DNA from: Alphaproteobacteria bacterium 33-17 | Lineage (GTDB): Bacteria > Pseudomonadota > Alphaproteobacteria > Rickettsiales > 33-17 | Reading direction: 5' to 3' | Length of the DNA: 64,000 nucleotides | NCBI GenBank assembly: GCA_001897445.1 | Contig: MKSX01000016.1 | Coordinates: 46,030-110,029 of the forward strand | Shown here: piece by piece, positions 63,913-64,000 of the stretch | Layout: every line of letters begins with the position of its first letter | Position numbering within the stretch: the first letter of the stretch is position 1 | Notes under the pieces: model-generated | What the model was told of the DNA's origin: nothing | The model's input: only the letters and a program-made list of their open reading frames with translations | Database searches by the model: none | Program-made: the position numbers and the translations under genes

Positions 63913-63948
63913 TGGATTGCCACGGAAAATTTGATTTTCCTCGCAATT
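63913..63948. repeat. REP-like palindrome
   Basis: TGGATTGCCACGG and CCTCGCAATTG are arms around the self-complementary core GAAAATTTGATTTTC. It belongs to the family at 50930-51103 but is in opposite orientation to the first. Beyond it to 64000 I see no gene; the sequence ends in TTGACAAT, which may be a promoter start. Confidence 0.7.
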
Positions 63949-64000
63949 GTATAGGTTCGGAGTATCGGTGACGGAATTTTGAGTGAAAAGGGTTGACAAT

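Overview
The window looks like a chromosomal segment of an AT-rich, host-associated alphaproteobacterium, most likely of the Rickettsiales or a similar intracellular lineage. I infer this from four things together: low GC, a gene-transfer-agent (GTA) type capsid and tail cluster, ankyrin and eukaryotic-like effector candidates, and short palindromic intergenic repeats built on TCATTGCGA/GGCAATCC arms. It keeps peptidoglycan (murD), division (ftsZ) and LPS-export (lptG, lptD) genes, so it is a proper Gram-negative cell. Genus cannot be fixed from sequence alone.

Layout. 0-4.1 kb: a hybrid histidine kinase, an Hpt protein, a squalene/phytoene-synthase-like protein and a broken ankyrin gene. 4.1-14.6 kb: housekeeping genes murD, ssb, uvrA, rph, ftsZ, lptG and lptD. 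14.8-17.6 kb: two tandem, highly similar porins. 17.8-20.0 kb: four tandem paralogues of an unrecognised small protein family, two of them with letter-perfect TTGACA-N17-TATAAT promoters. 20.0-26.5 kb: mnmG, then a convergent pair of effector candidates. One is a eukaryotic-type tyrosine phosphatase. The other is a 1065-residue protein with a possible ADP-ribosyltransferase-like region, a probable CE-clan (Ulp/YopJ type) cysteine protease, a 3 x 54-residue Pro/Ala repeat and a hydrophobic tail. 26.7-28.6 kb: NUDIX, GNAT and ogt overlap, followed by a secreted protein.

28.6-38 kb: a cold-shock protein with a long leader and an RhlE-like helicase with an FG-rich tail; then small hypotheticals, tRNA-Ser(UGA), hpf, and a yfgM-bamB-der operon. 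38-40.3 kb: parC with a TTG start. 40.4-54.5 kb: a nearly complete GTA cluster on the minus strand (portal to host-specificity protein, plus DUF2793, holin and lysozyme). Its gene order is rearranged and three small exported-protein genes are inserted on the opposite strand; no terminase is present here. 54.6-56.7 kb: a TPP riboswitch controlling an MHS-type transporter and thiE. 56.8-62.1 kb: a minus-strand run of a Gly-rich hypothetical, pepP, gltX, a DUF155 protein and a polyprenyl synthase. 62.1-63.8 kb: rpe and an MscS channel, followed by palindromic repeats.

The regions of most interest are the four-member small protein family, the PTP plus CE-protease pair with interleaved terminators, the rearranged GTA locus with its inserted and duplicated lipoprotein genes, and the riboswitch-controlled thiamine-precursor module. 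All domain assignments come from reading motifs by eye; no database search was run.
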